A DNA stretch of 64,000 bases from Anas platyrhynchos (taxonomy: Eukaryota > Chordata > Aves > Anseriformes > Anatidae). Positions 56,341 to 64,000 of this stretch are shown in pieces. Under the pieces are notes generated by a model. The model saw only the letters and a program-made list of their open reading frames with translations, did not search any database and was not told where the DNA came from. Both the position numbers and the translations under genes were made by a program. The stretch is taken from assembly GCF_047663525.1 (NCBI RefSeq), contig NC_092616.1, positions 5,493,501 through 5,557,500 on the forward strand, written 5' to 3'. Within the stretch, counting starts at the first letter, position 1; each line of letters begins with the position of its first letter.

Positions 56341-56890
56341 ACCTCTCCTAAAATAAAAACAAAATTAATAAAACCTGTATAAGATTCACCTTCCTTTGTC
56401 CTGTCCATGGAAATGGCAGCAGGCTGTGGAAGCCCTTGTGGATGAAGGTCAGAGGAGAGACAGTCAGGTTAAAAGTGTGGTCGTGCTGAATGGGTGCAGA
56501 TTCTTCAGAAGAGACAAGCGAGGATGATCAACAAGAGGTTGCCCTCCACATGAAGAATCTGTCTGGATGCATGGATCTCTTCTATGGACTGGGCAGCAGA
56601 CTGGGGGAGCCCTTACGGTTTAGGGACAAAAGCCAGTCAGGGTGACAGCATGGCAGGAGGTACATGTCTGCAGCCAGGCTGAAGAAGTGGGCAAAGTCTT
56701 ATGGAAGCCATTGGAGTAAGTTGAGTTCAATGACTCCATGTCACTGTGGGGGACTTTATTCACTCTGACAATCACAGGAGAGGGACACTGCTGGGTTCAA
56801 ACATTCCCCATGGTTTCTGTGGGTTCTTGGAGAGAGCTTCTGTGCACAGCTGCCAGATGGGCCAACCTAGGTGGTATCTGGAGATACCGT

Positions 56891-57162
56891 AGTGGTATCT
56901 CCAGGGCTCCACTTCCTTTATTCCATGGCCTTTGCCACCATTTGGAGATGTCCCTGATCTGTTCCTGATCCCAAAAAGAACTGGACAGAAGGGAAATGGC
57001 TGTTTCTCAGGACAAGAAGGGAAATCTCTCATCTCTCTCGAGCTGTGCCATGTCCTTGCTGCTTACTTCACAGGCCTTGAAATGACATGGGCTGATGTCA
57101 CAGGAGGTGCACTGCATCACCAGGATATCGTCACTGGAGCAGCGGCAGTGCCAGCACTTCCC
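56891..57162. other. Stretch outside the right arm, nothing recognised
   Basis: Unique-looking sequence between the end of the OR duplication and the CCDC81-like fragment. A small inverted repeat, GGAGATACCGTAGTGGTATC and GGTATCTCC, lies at 56879-56900. Confidence 0.4.
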
Positions 57163-57410
57163 TGCAAGGCCTGGTCCGTGCTGGGCACTGCTTGGGTGCT
57201 CCCCAGCGCTGTCCTTGTGTGGCCAGGAGTGGGGTCAGCAGGCAGCAAGCTTGCACTGGGCGACCCTCGCTGACGGGTGGAGGAGCAGGGGCACCTTGCA
57301 GAGGAGCAGTGGTTGAGGAGCCAGGGCGGGCATCCCTTGTCCTGAACTGAGGGAGATGAAGGGCTGCTGCAGGGTGACCATCACTTTTTGCCTGACTTCC
57401 ATGTTCCCAG
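57163..57410 (+). pseudogene. Second copy of the CCDC81-like 5' flank and exon 1, broken
   Basis: This is nearly identical to 19448-19720, including the distal flank, the ATG (57356) and a recognisable start of the protein (MKGCCRVTI against MEGCWRVTI). The copy breaks off at CCCAGTG, where the end of an LTR begins. No later CCDC81 exons appear on the far side of the retroviral block at 63770. This is a 5' gene fragment cut by a retroviral insertion or rearrangement. Confidence 0.75.
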
Positions 57411-57465
57411 TGTTAGAAATGGCTCAGGATTCAATTATAAATGGCTAAGGATTCAATTAGTATTG
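57411..57465 (-). mobile_element. End of an LTR-A copy, minus strand
   Basis: TGTTAGAAATGGCTCAGGAT is the complement of the LTR-A end (GAATCCTGAGCCATTTATAACA at 2648-2669), with a partial second copy of the motif directly after it. The rest of this LTR is missing. It may be the 3' LTR remnant of the provirus whose 5' LTR is at 62920-63769. Confidence 0.6.
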
Positions 57466-57496
57466 AAAATATATCCCATTCCATATCCCTCCAGGT

Positions 57497-57900
57497 TTGT
57501 GTTTGCTCGCTCACCTCCCCCCCCTCCTTCTCTGGGATGGGAGAGAGAAATGGGAAAGTGAAGACTGTGAGTTGAGATAAAAACAAGAAGATAATAACAA
57601 TAATAATAATAACAATAATGATGATAATATTACTACTAGTAATAATGTGTACGAAACAAGTGATGCACAATGCAATTGCTCACCACCTGCTGTCCGATGC
57701 CCAACCTAACCCTGAGCAGTCCGGCCCTCCTCCCAGCCTGCCTGCTAGCAGGACAGTGAGAAGCTGAATTTGGCTTGGTCCTTGGCTTCATGAAAGCACT
57801 GCTCTGTAACAATTCAAAACAATTAAAACATGAGCATATTATTAACATTCTTCTCATCCTAAACCAGAACATAACATTCTATCAGCTACTAGGAAGAAAC
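57497..57900 (+). mobile_element. Degraded LTR of the TGTCGTGGTTTAACCC family (LTR-C)
   Basis: Matches the LTR at 58706-59303 from CGCTCACC onward: GGGAGAGAAATGGGAAAGTGAAG, GAGTTGAGATAAA, an AATAATAAT microsatellite, GTGATGCACAATGCAATTGC and CAGCTACTAGGAAGAAA. The first part and the final 20 bases or so are missing or altered. Confidence 0.75.
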
Positions 57901-58250
57901 ACCCTTTTTATCAATCTTTAAACAGCAATTACTAAAGCTAACTTTTCCACAGACTTCTCCTTCTTGTGCTAGTAAATAATCCAAAGCTAGGCAATTTTGA
58001 TACAAAGCAGTTCTCATCATTTATAACTATTTCTATTACAGCTAATAACCTAATTATTCTATTAAGTATGTATACTGGGGCCCTATAGGCCCAGGATCTG
58101 TCTTCTGCCCACGTATCTGGATCATAATAAGCAAACGCCTTCGGGGTCGATTCAGGCTTGTGTTACCGTTCGGCCTGTCAGGGTGATCCAGCTCCTGGAA
58201 AACGAATCACAATTTTATATAGGTTAAAAAAAGGTTCTTATGTTATTTTC
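57901..58250 (-). pseudogene. Retroviral env remnant (end of SU / transmembrane subunit)
   Basis: On the minus strand, two frames separated by a shift encode pieces typical of a class I retroviral transmembrane subunit. One piece precedes the heptad region; the other, near 57900-58005, is the conserved Cys-containing segment after it, including a CX6CC-type pattern. Nearly all of the surface subunit and the C-terminal anchor are gone. It lies about 250 bases after the integrase remnant, in the expected pol-env order. No functional envelope can be encoded. Confidence 0.7.
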
Positions 58251-58690
58251 TCAGGACAACCTGACCTTAGTGGGGGAGAAGTCCAGTTGAGGCCCTCTCA
58301 CTCGGCAGTCAATACCCATAGGGGTTGCCTCCCTTGGTAGACCATACACACCGCAGTGGAAGGTCCTGCCCTGGTCTTGCCTTCTCCCTTTCCTCCCTTC
58401 AAGCTTGTCCCCTTTATTTGGCATCCTTAATTCATGCAGAGCCTCGTTGCCAGAATATTTGTTCTTCCTTAGCTTGAGTTTCAGTTTCCCAGGAGCAGAC
58501 TCAACCCTCCAAGTTTCAGTAGTTACTGGTCCTTTTATTCTGGATGCATGGGTCCCTTTCTGTCTTTCTGCGGTTCTCACAGCTGTTTCAGTAGTCAGTA
58601 AAACAAGGTACAGTCCCTCACATCGAGGGTTCAGTGATTCTTCCGTCCCGTGGCTGCTTGTAGAAACACTTTCTTTTTTATCTTCTGACA
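58251..58690 (-). pseudogene. Retroviral pol remnant (integrase C-terminal domain)
   Basis: On the minus strand the segment from about 58640 encodes YLVLLTTETAVRT and a following THASRIKGPV. This is the C-terminal domain of gammaretroviral integrase, also seen at the end of pol near 14200. It ends in a K/L-rich tail (KLKLKLRKN). Everything upstream in pol is absent; LTR-C and the VLDLR segment lie there instead. Confidence 0.75.
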
Positions 58691-58705
58691 AGTTAAATAA
58701 CAGTT

Positions 58706-59303
58706 TGTCGTGGTTTAACCCGGCCGGCAGCTAAACACCACGCAGCCGTTCGCTCACCCTCCCCTCTCCCTCTCTGGGACGGGGGAGAGAAATGGAAAGT
58801 GAAGCCCGTGAGTTGAGATAAAGACAGTTTAATAAGACAGGAAAATAATAATAACAAAAATAATAATAACAATAATAATAATAATGATACAATAGTGATA
58901 ATACGAAAGTAATAATAGTATGTACAAACAAGTGATGCACAATGCAATTGCTCACCACTCGCTGACCGATGCCCAGCCTAACCCCGAGCAGTCCGGCCCC
59001 CTCTCCCCGGCTAGCCACCCCTATATATTGTTTAGCATGACGTCAGATGGTATGGAATACCCCTTTGGCTAGTTTGGGTCACCTGTCCTGGGTCTGTCCC
59101 CTCCCAGTTCTTACTGCACCCCCAGCCTGCCCGTTGGCAGGACAGAGCAAAAGGCTGAGATGTCCTTGGCTTGGTACAAGCACTGCTCTGCAACAATTAA
59201 AGCATCGGGGTGTTATCAGCACTCTTCTCATCCTAAGCCAAAACACAGCATTCCACCAGCTACTAGGAAGAAAATTAATTCTGTTCTAACTGAAACCAGG
59301 ACA
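58706..59303 (+). mobile_element. Solo LTR-C (TGTCGTGGTTTAACCC family), complete
   Basis: Starts TGTCGTGGTTTAACCCGG and ends GAAACCAGGACA, 598 bases. The sequence is familiar from many bird genomes. It is flanked by CAGTT on the left and CAATT on the right, a probable 5-base target duplication with one change. An AATAATAAT-rich tract fills 58835-58915. It sits exactly between the VLDLR-like segment and the integrase remnant, so those two were adjacent before it inserted. Confidence 0.85.
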
Positions 59304-59309
59304 CAATTA

Positions 59310-60290
59310 TCTAATTTGCTTTGCCGTATGGCCCTTTCCAGGTTCCTGTAGCAGGATTCATCTGATAGCCTTTCAGGTTGATACAGATTTGACTACAGAT
59401 ACCAGGGTTTTGGCATTCATCACTATCTCCACAGTTTCCCAGATGGACAGTCATATTCATTTATGTTGCATTCCTTTAGGGTCTCATCACACCAGTCCTT
59501 GCAGTCTCTCTGCTGGTTACACACTTTATTGATATCTATGCATTCTCCACTTCTGCACTTGAATTTGCCAGGTCCAGAGCACTGAATAACATCGTTACAG
59601 TTTGCTTCATCAGTGCCATCCAGACAGTCTCTCACACCACTGCACTGCCTACTCCCATGGACACAGTTCCCATCTTCACATCTGAACTGGTCTGGCCTGC
59701 AGGTCCAAGAAGGGCAGTTAATTTCATCACTTCCATCCTTGCAATCAGGATCTCTGTCACATCGCCACTTCTTGTAGATACATTCACCTGAGCCGCACTG
59801 CACCTCACTCACAGAACACTTCACCGGAGGTGCAGGCTGGCAGCCACACTGCTCCAAAGATTCATCCGAGTGGTCAGAGCAGTCACCTTGACCACTGCAG
59901 ACAAAGCTTTTGGAAATACATTGTCCACTACTGCATGTGAACTCTGCTGCACTACAAGTCACATTGCCACAATTCTCTTCATCTTCTCCACTGTCACAGT
60001 CTCTTTCACCATCACATTTCCATGACGCTGTTCTCATATGACACAGCTCAGCACTTTCGTCAGACCCATCTTCACAATCCGGATCCCCATCACACTGCCA
60101 TCTGTTTGGCACACACTGACCACTGTTGCACACAAAGTCAGATTCAGCACACATCTTCTTCACACAAGCACTCTCATCACTGCCATCTGAGCAGTCTTCA
60201 CATTTTACTCTAGCACCGTTGGCAGCAGTGCACAGTCAGGCAAAGGCGATCAGCAGGCAGAGCGCCCCGCACCGTCACCTGTGTCACTTA
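59310..60290 (-). pseudogene. VLDLR: Intronless, deleted VLDL receptor ectodomain copy
   Basis: The minus strand encodes, without introns, a signal-peptide end (ALCLLIAFA, then a TGA at 60238-60236, then [11 protein letters not shown]). A chain of LDL-receptor class A modules follows: [20 protein letters not shown], a shortened third module, [46 protein letters not shown] and [13 protein letters not shown]. An EGF-like piece, [18 protein letters not shown], ends it. Order and sequence fit VLDLR, which has eight class A modules and binds reelin, lipoproteins and, in birds, yolk precursors. Modules 1, 3, 4/5 and the EGF region carry internal deletions that often join repeated motifs such as DCSD. 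The frame is open from 60235 to 59423 but lacks a proper start. The beta-propeller, anchor and tail are absent. Position between retroviral LTRs suggests capture of a spliced mRNA. Confidence 0.85.
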
Positions 60291-61657
60291 TACTACTCCT
60301 ATTACCCATGCTGTTAGTGTCAGTGGCATCCTTCTTGTACCGTTTCTGTCTTTGTCTCCCCCCTTTTCTTTTTGTCACTGGCCATTCACCACAAATGGAT
60401 AAGACACATGATTACTAGTTAGGAAAGAGAGTGTAACGTCTGCTATACGGCTGCAGGTAGTGCCAGCTGCAACCTTAGGTTTGTGAAAGAACCTGCCAGT
60501 GGTCATTTGGCAGTGTAATCTGCGTCTCTGCACTCCTGCCCTGCAATAGAGCTAAGTCGTCATTAGTAATAGTTATAACACTGATCTGGGGACTAATAGT
60601 CTTTTTTGCACTGCAAGATAAAACTTTTATAAAAAGAATGCTAGAGTGAAGCAGCACAGCCGCTGCTGCCGCTGCCTCCATGGTTATGTCAGACAGGCTG
60701 CAGGGTCCTGATGTCCGCCCCTCTGCTCTGTGCCAACTCACCACACGGTGAGGGTCAGCTACCGGTGTCCACTGACGCCTCTGGTCTCCCGTAGCAACTC
60801 AATCTCGGATGTCCCGCAATTACTTCAATTTCCCCGCGTTTTGCAGCTTCTGTCAGGTCTATTCTGTGTCTCTCAGAGCCGTCCGTGGCTCTGCAACGTC
60901 TCTCAGGGCTCTCTTCGTCCAGCGGTAGTCCCTCCGTAGTGTCTCGAGTCTCTCGGTGCCGTTCCGGTCTCTCAGCCTGTTCACGTCTCAGCGAGTCCAG
61001 GTCTCGGCCTGTGCGGGCCTCAGATGTTGCAGGAAGCATGTCATGTCATGCCCCTGCCTTTTTCTTGTCACAGTCAAAACATTTAAGAGCAAAAATAGGA
61101 TACACGAGATACACAAGATACACCGGGCCCATATATTAGGCCACACCACTCAAAACTTGGATAAAACAGCACTTCTTTTCAGTCTGTCAAGCACTTCGTT
61201 CGTCTCTGCCCACTCCCCTTGCGGAGAGTACGGAACAACGGATCGGAACTCTGCACTCGTTTTGCAGCAACGCTGCATCTCACTCACACAGCACCATCGC
61301 ACACGGAGGCCTCCAGCACATCTCATTCATACCACAGGAATATAATTTAGAATGATAACCAACCAAACAAGTATTGTCTCTGACTGTGTTCTTCGTGAAG
61401 TGACTTGTAACACTTTGTTTCAAACCCTTACATTTACACAAATACTTTCAACACAAAATACATACATAAAAACACATACAATTATTAACACTCCAGTTAG
61501 TATCCCTCCAGCAGCCGAAAACATACCGTTTGTCTGCAGTTTCAGGAGATCTCTGCCCCTGCGGTGAGCAGCTGAGAGTGGAGTCCCCTCCGAGCAAAAC
61601 GCTCAGTGTGCACCTAGGGGCGTCCACGCTGCAGCCGATCCCGCAGCCGAGCAGAGT
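60291..61657 (-). other. Unassigned sequence between LTR-B and the VLDLR copy
   Basis: In minus orientation this follows the tRNA-Arg primer-binding site and would be the leader and 5' internal part of the LTR-B element. A possible splice donor (CGGTATGT) is near 61530. One frame at 61039-60755 encodes a charged, Arg/Glu-rich sequence without known motifs, and another at about 60680-60478 begins with an Ala-rich hydrophobic stretch. A purine tract, AAAAAGAAAAGGGGGG, lies near 60355-60375. I cannot assign gag or any host gene. Confidence 0.4.
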
Positions 61658-61677
61658 GTCTCCTGCCTGGCTCACCA
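61658..61677 (-). other. Primer-binding site, tRNA-Arg type
   Basis: The minus strand reads TGGTGAGCCAGGCAGGAGAC, three bases from the LTR-B end. This matches the 3' end of tRNA-Arg (expected TGGCGAGCCAGCCAGGAGTC) with three differences. Confidence 0.6.
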
Positions 61678-61680
61678 AAA

Positions 61681-62089
61681 TGACTCACAGAAAGCTGACT
61701 CCACAGTCAGTAAGATTGTAAAGTAGGTATGTTTACTCAGTTCCGTGCAGCACGGGGCGGGTAGTCCCACCAAAGTCGTGCACGCCTAACGTGGTAAATT
61801 GCTTTAGTAAAAAGTTACATATACATGAACATTCCTATACATATGCATAACCTTTGTGAACAGTCCTCCTTATCTTAGACCCCTTGATTAAAGTCTGAAC
61901 CATGAGGTTTTTGATCTGGTTCTCGGGGTCCGAGAGGCTCCTGTTATCTGGTGGTATAAGTGCAGCACAGGCACAAATGTAGCACATATTCATTCTTAAT
62001 CAATTGTTCTCTAATTTCTAATTCCAATGTTTCAGCTTGCTCTTTTCTGGATCCACGGGTATTCTACTATTAATGTTCAAAGCCTGACA
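61681..62089 (-). mobile_element. 5' LTR of a second ERV (LTR-B)
   Basis: On the minus strand it runs from TGTCAGGCTTTGAAC to CTGTGAGTCA, 409 bases, directly followed by a tRNA-Arg-like primer-binding site. That makes it the 5' LTR of an element extending to lower coordinates. It does not resemble LTR-A, LTR-C or LTR-D. No clear AATAAA is visible; GAGTAAACATAC near 61725-61740 may play that role. The matching 3' LTR is not found in the window. Confidence 0.6.
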
Positions 62090-62899
62090 GACCCCGTCCT
62101 CCGTGGATCAAAATACATGGGGTCTTAAGGGTTCTTTTGTCATTCTATCATATAATACTGGATCATTTTTAATTTACTCTTTGATTTTCTGGGGCCCCTA
62201 TTGTTCCAATTTCTAATCATTATTCATAATGGACTTTTTGGTCATATATCTGGTAATTTGCTCCCTTTCTGGTCCTTGGTCTTCGATTTCATCTGACCCA
62301 TCCGGGAATTTTACTAGTGGCAATTCCCACAGCCCTTGGTTGCCCCTAGTGAGAGTGTCTTGCAGGGGGTTTAGGACCTATCACCCACCCATGTATCCCT
62401 CTCTTCACCAGTCCAGCCCCCCCGACAGGAGATTAGAACCAGTGAGAAAACAAAAAGACCTCCACGCTGACTTTAGAAGTCTCAGTTACACTCTCACACA
62501 CAAAAACTGGCAACCGTACCCTTACCCAACCGGACGGTATCTTACGAATCAGTCGTCTTCGTCCAGACTCCAATCGGACGGTATCCACCAGCGTCTCTGC
62601 TGTCTTTGTCTGGGATCGAACCAGACGGTATCCAAACGACTGTCGTCTTCATCCGGTTCGATTCCGGGCACCGGAATCCAACCGAACGGTATCCAAACGA
62701 CTCTGTCGTCTTCATCCGGATCTTCGTGCGCAGAATTACGGGCAAAAAACAGCCGGCAAGGGAGCTCAAAAAAAATCAAATTCTTTGCTTACCTTTATTC
62801 AGGTTCAGGATGGCATTAGTCCCGATCTGACTCAAACAGGAGCCACCAAATGGTGGGGCGCCTCTCCTAGATTAAATCAGAATTCAGGAACTATAGCCC
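62090..62899 (-). other. Leader of the LTR-A provirus with tandem repeats
   Basis: On the minus strand this follows the tRNA-Pro primer-binding site. It has a possible splice donor (AAAGGTAAGC, near 62790), then four imperfect repeats of 50 to 60 bases at about 62520-62725. Their cores are GATGAAGACGACAG and GGATACCGTCCGGTTGG. A frame near 62330-62225 could be a trace of gag, but I cannot prove it. The leader is cut by LTR-B at 62089. Confidence 0.5.
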
Positions 62900-62917
62900 T
62901 CCCGGACAAGCCCCCAA
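62900..62917 (-). other. Primer-binding site, tRNA-Pro type
   Basis: The minus strand reads TTGGGGGCTTGTCCGGGA two bases after the end of LTR-A. It differs by one base from the tRNA-Pro site TGGGGGCTCGTCCGGGA used by many gammaretroviruses. Confidence 0.85.
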
Positions 62918-62919
62918 AT

Positions 62920-63769
62920 TGTTATAAATGGCTCTGGACTCAAATTAGGATTAAATAAAAAAATAGGATTTATTAAAAGAATATAAAGGAATAGAGGTAA
63001 GCAAACAGCGCTGGGTGCACCGGGAGTCTCCGCTCCCCCAGGACGCACACCAGTTACATCAAGCAGCTGATTTTTATGCACCTAGACTAATACATATTCA
63101 TTACTACTTCTAAAAAAAATAGATTATTATAATTAGCTTCCGGGGTCCAGTCCCTCCTACTGGAGCATGCGCATCAGTCTCCTCTGGGGGTCTCTAGGGG
63201 TCTTTCATGCTGAAGGCTCGTAGTCTTCTTCTCACCTCTGTACTCACTCGGCACAATTCCAAGTTTATGGAACACTCTCTACAGGTCTTGTCTCCCAACC
63301 GTCCTTCAGCTTCTTTTTTCTTCCTCTTAATCTCTTGGCCCCCCTGGCCAGATACCAAGGATCCACATAGTATCTCATAACAGTCACCAGCAGTCACCAG
63401 TTATTATCAGTTGTTCTGAAACTCCCAAACAGCTTGACGACTCACGGGCAATTAAAACATTCTTCCCCAGCCATTCACAGACACATCTATAGCAGTGTTA
63501 AGTTAATCTCGAAGAAGACAGAAAAAAACTGTAACTGTTAGAACTAGAAGTCAGGAATAACAAAAGCAAACAGGTTCATAAATTTAAGGAGTGTTTTCTG
63601 AAGACTTGATAAATTGACTAGAATGAGGGGGAGACTGGGACACACTGCATCTGTGGTTCAAGAATTAAATTGCCAGTGCAGGGCCCAGGCAGACAGGATT
63701 CAAACAGAATTGTTCTTTATGGACACGAATTTATGGACACGAATTGGAATTGTTAAAACATTCCTCACA
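62920..63769 (-). mobile_element. 5' LTR of a gammaretrovirus-like provirus (LTR-A)
   Basis: This is the reverse complement of the solo LTR at 1781-2669 with only scattered differences. It starts TGTGAGGAATG at 63769, ends TTTATAACA at 62920, and is 850 bases long. One difference is the number of AATTCGTGTCCATA repeats near its start (two here, three there). The polyadenylation signal and CACCCAGCGCTG are kept. The primer-binding site after it shows it is a 5' LTR, with the provirus body running to lower coordinates. Confidence 0.92.
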
Positions 63770-64000
63770 TGTCCAACTTGGGATATACTATGATTCTATG
63801 ATTTTTGCACCAACTCCCACCTCCCTTCCTCAGACATCTGGCTGCACATAGTTTTTTGTTGTTATTTTTGTGTGGGGGTGCCTTTTTCTTTTAATATTTA
63901 CAAAAAAATGTATATTAAAAATAAACAAACACCAACAAAAATAAAAGGAGCAACCAAACAAAAACCACAGTCCACAACTGTGAGTCAACTCTAACTTGCC
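63770..64000. other. AT-rich flank with a CR1 tail trace
   Basis: TACTATGATTCTATGATTTT at 63788-63808 is the plus-strand form of the CR1 terminal repeat, so a short CR1 end may lie here. The rest is A/T-rich with runs such as AAACAAACACCAAC and nothing else recognised. Confidence 0.4.

Larger units (their letters stand above)
48240..56890 (-). repeat. Right arm of the inverted duplication, enlarged by insertions
   Basis: This is the reverse-complement partner of 30360-36490 (block pairs are given there). Insertions specific to this arm are LTR-D at 48882-49493 and the CR1 pair at 49974-52805. Removing them leaves about 5.2 to 6 kb, comparable with the left arm. The TG-rich part 48320-48490 is the complement of the CA-rich part at 36228-36400. 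Confidence 0.75.

Noticed and set aside
55674-56408. Long open frames on both strands in the OR upstream module (also at 31120-31917)
   Set aside because: High GC content and few stops explain them. The frames differ between copies of the module, while the splice donor and flanks are conserved.
60755-61039. Possible protease trace (a terminal VDTGS) in the Arg/Glu-rich frame
   Set aside because: Five residues at the end of an otherwise unrelated frame, followed by a stop, are not enough; no flanking protease motif is present.
57411-63769. Target-site duplication for the whole LTR-A provirus
   Set aside because: The bases outside 57411 (CCAG) and 63769 (TGTC) do not match, so simple integration cannot be shown; rearrangement is likely.

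Overview
This window is eukaryotic and almost certainly from a bird. The main evidence is several CR1 LINE copies with their RT domain and typical tail, a local cluster of olfactory receptor (OR) genes of the bird-expanded OR14 type, and LTR families that are common in avian genomes. The species cannot be named from the sequence. The mix of GC-rich minisatellites, retroviral insertions and short GC-rich genes suggests a microchromosome or another repeat-rich region.

Layout. Positions 1-10750 are a minisatellite built on two alternating 14-base units. It is interrupted by a solo LTR (1781-2669) and an LTR fragment (5110-5637). Positions 10751-17181 are a 5'-truncated endogenous retrovirus (ERV) with open pol and env frames, a polypurine tract and a 3' LTR, but no gag and no 5' LTR. 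A second minisatellite (17330-17715) leads into the CpG-rich promoter and first four exons of a KIF22-like kinesin gene. That gene stops making sense after 19103. A CCDC81-like gene (19660-25289) follows on the same strand, then another diverged minisatellite (25360-26660).

Positions 27 to 57 kb are an OR cluster. One OR14-like gene is intact (33168-34154, +). Two close relatives each carry a single one-base frameshift (41694-42652 and 52926-53886, both -). A C-terminal OR14 fragment lies at 27432-27640 (-), and an older OR pseudogene of another subfamily at 44980-45720 (+). Each OR14 unit has a matching upstream module, with a candidate non-coding first exon and a splice acceptor next to the start codon. 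The units at 30.4-36.5 kb and 48.2-56.9 kb are arms of a large inverted duplication. The right arm was later enlarged by a CR1 element with a 2.45-kb open frame and by a solo LTR.

Positions 57.2 to 63.8 kb are a composite of retroviral pieces, mostly on the minus strand. They include an 850-bp LTR with a tRNA-Pro primer-binding site, a different 409-bp LTR with a tRNA-Arg primer-binding site, remnants of integrase and envelope, and two plus-strand LTRs of another family. Inside this composite is an intronless, internally deleted copy of the VLDL receptor ectodomain (59310-60290). This VLDLR segment looks like a host mRNA captured by a retrovirus and is the most unusual feature of the window.
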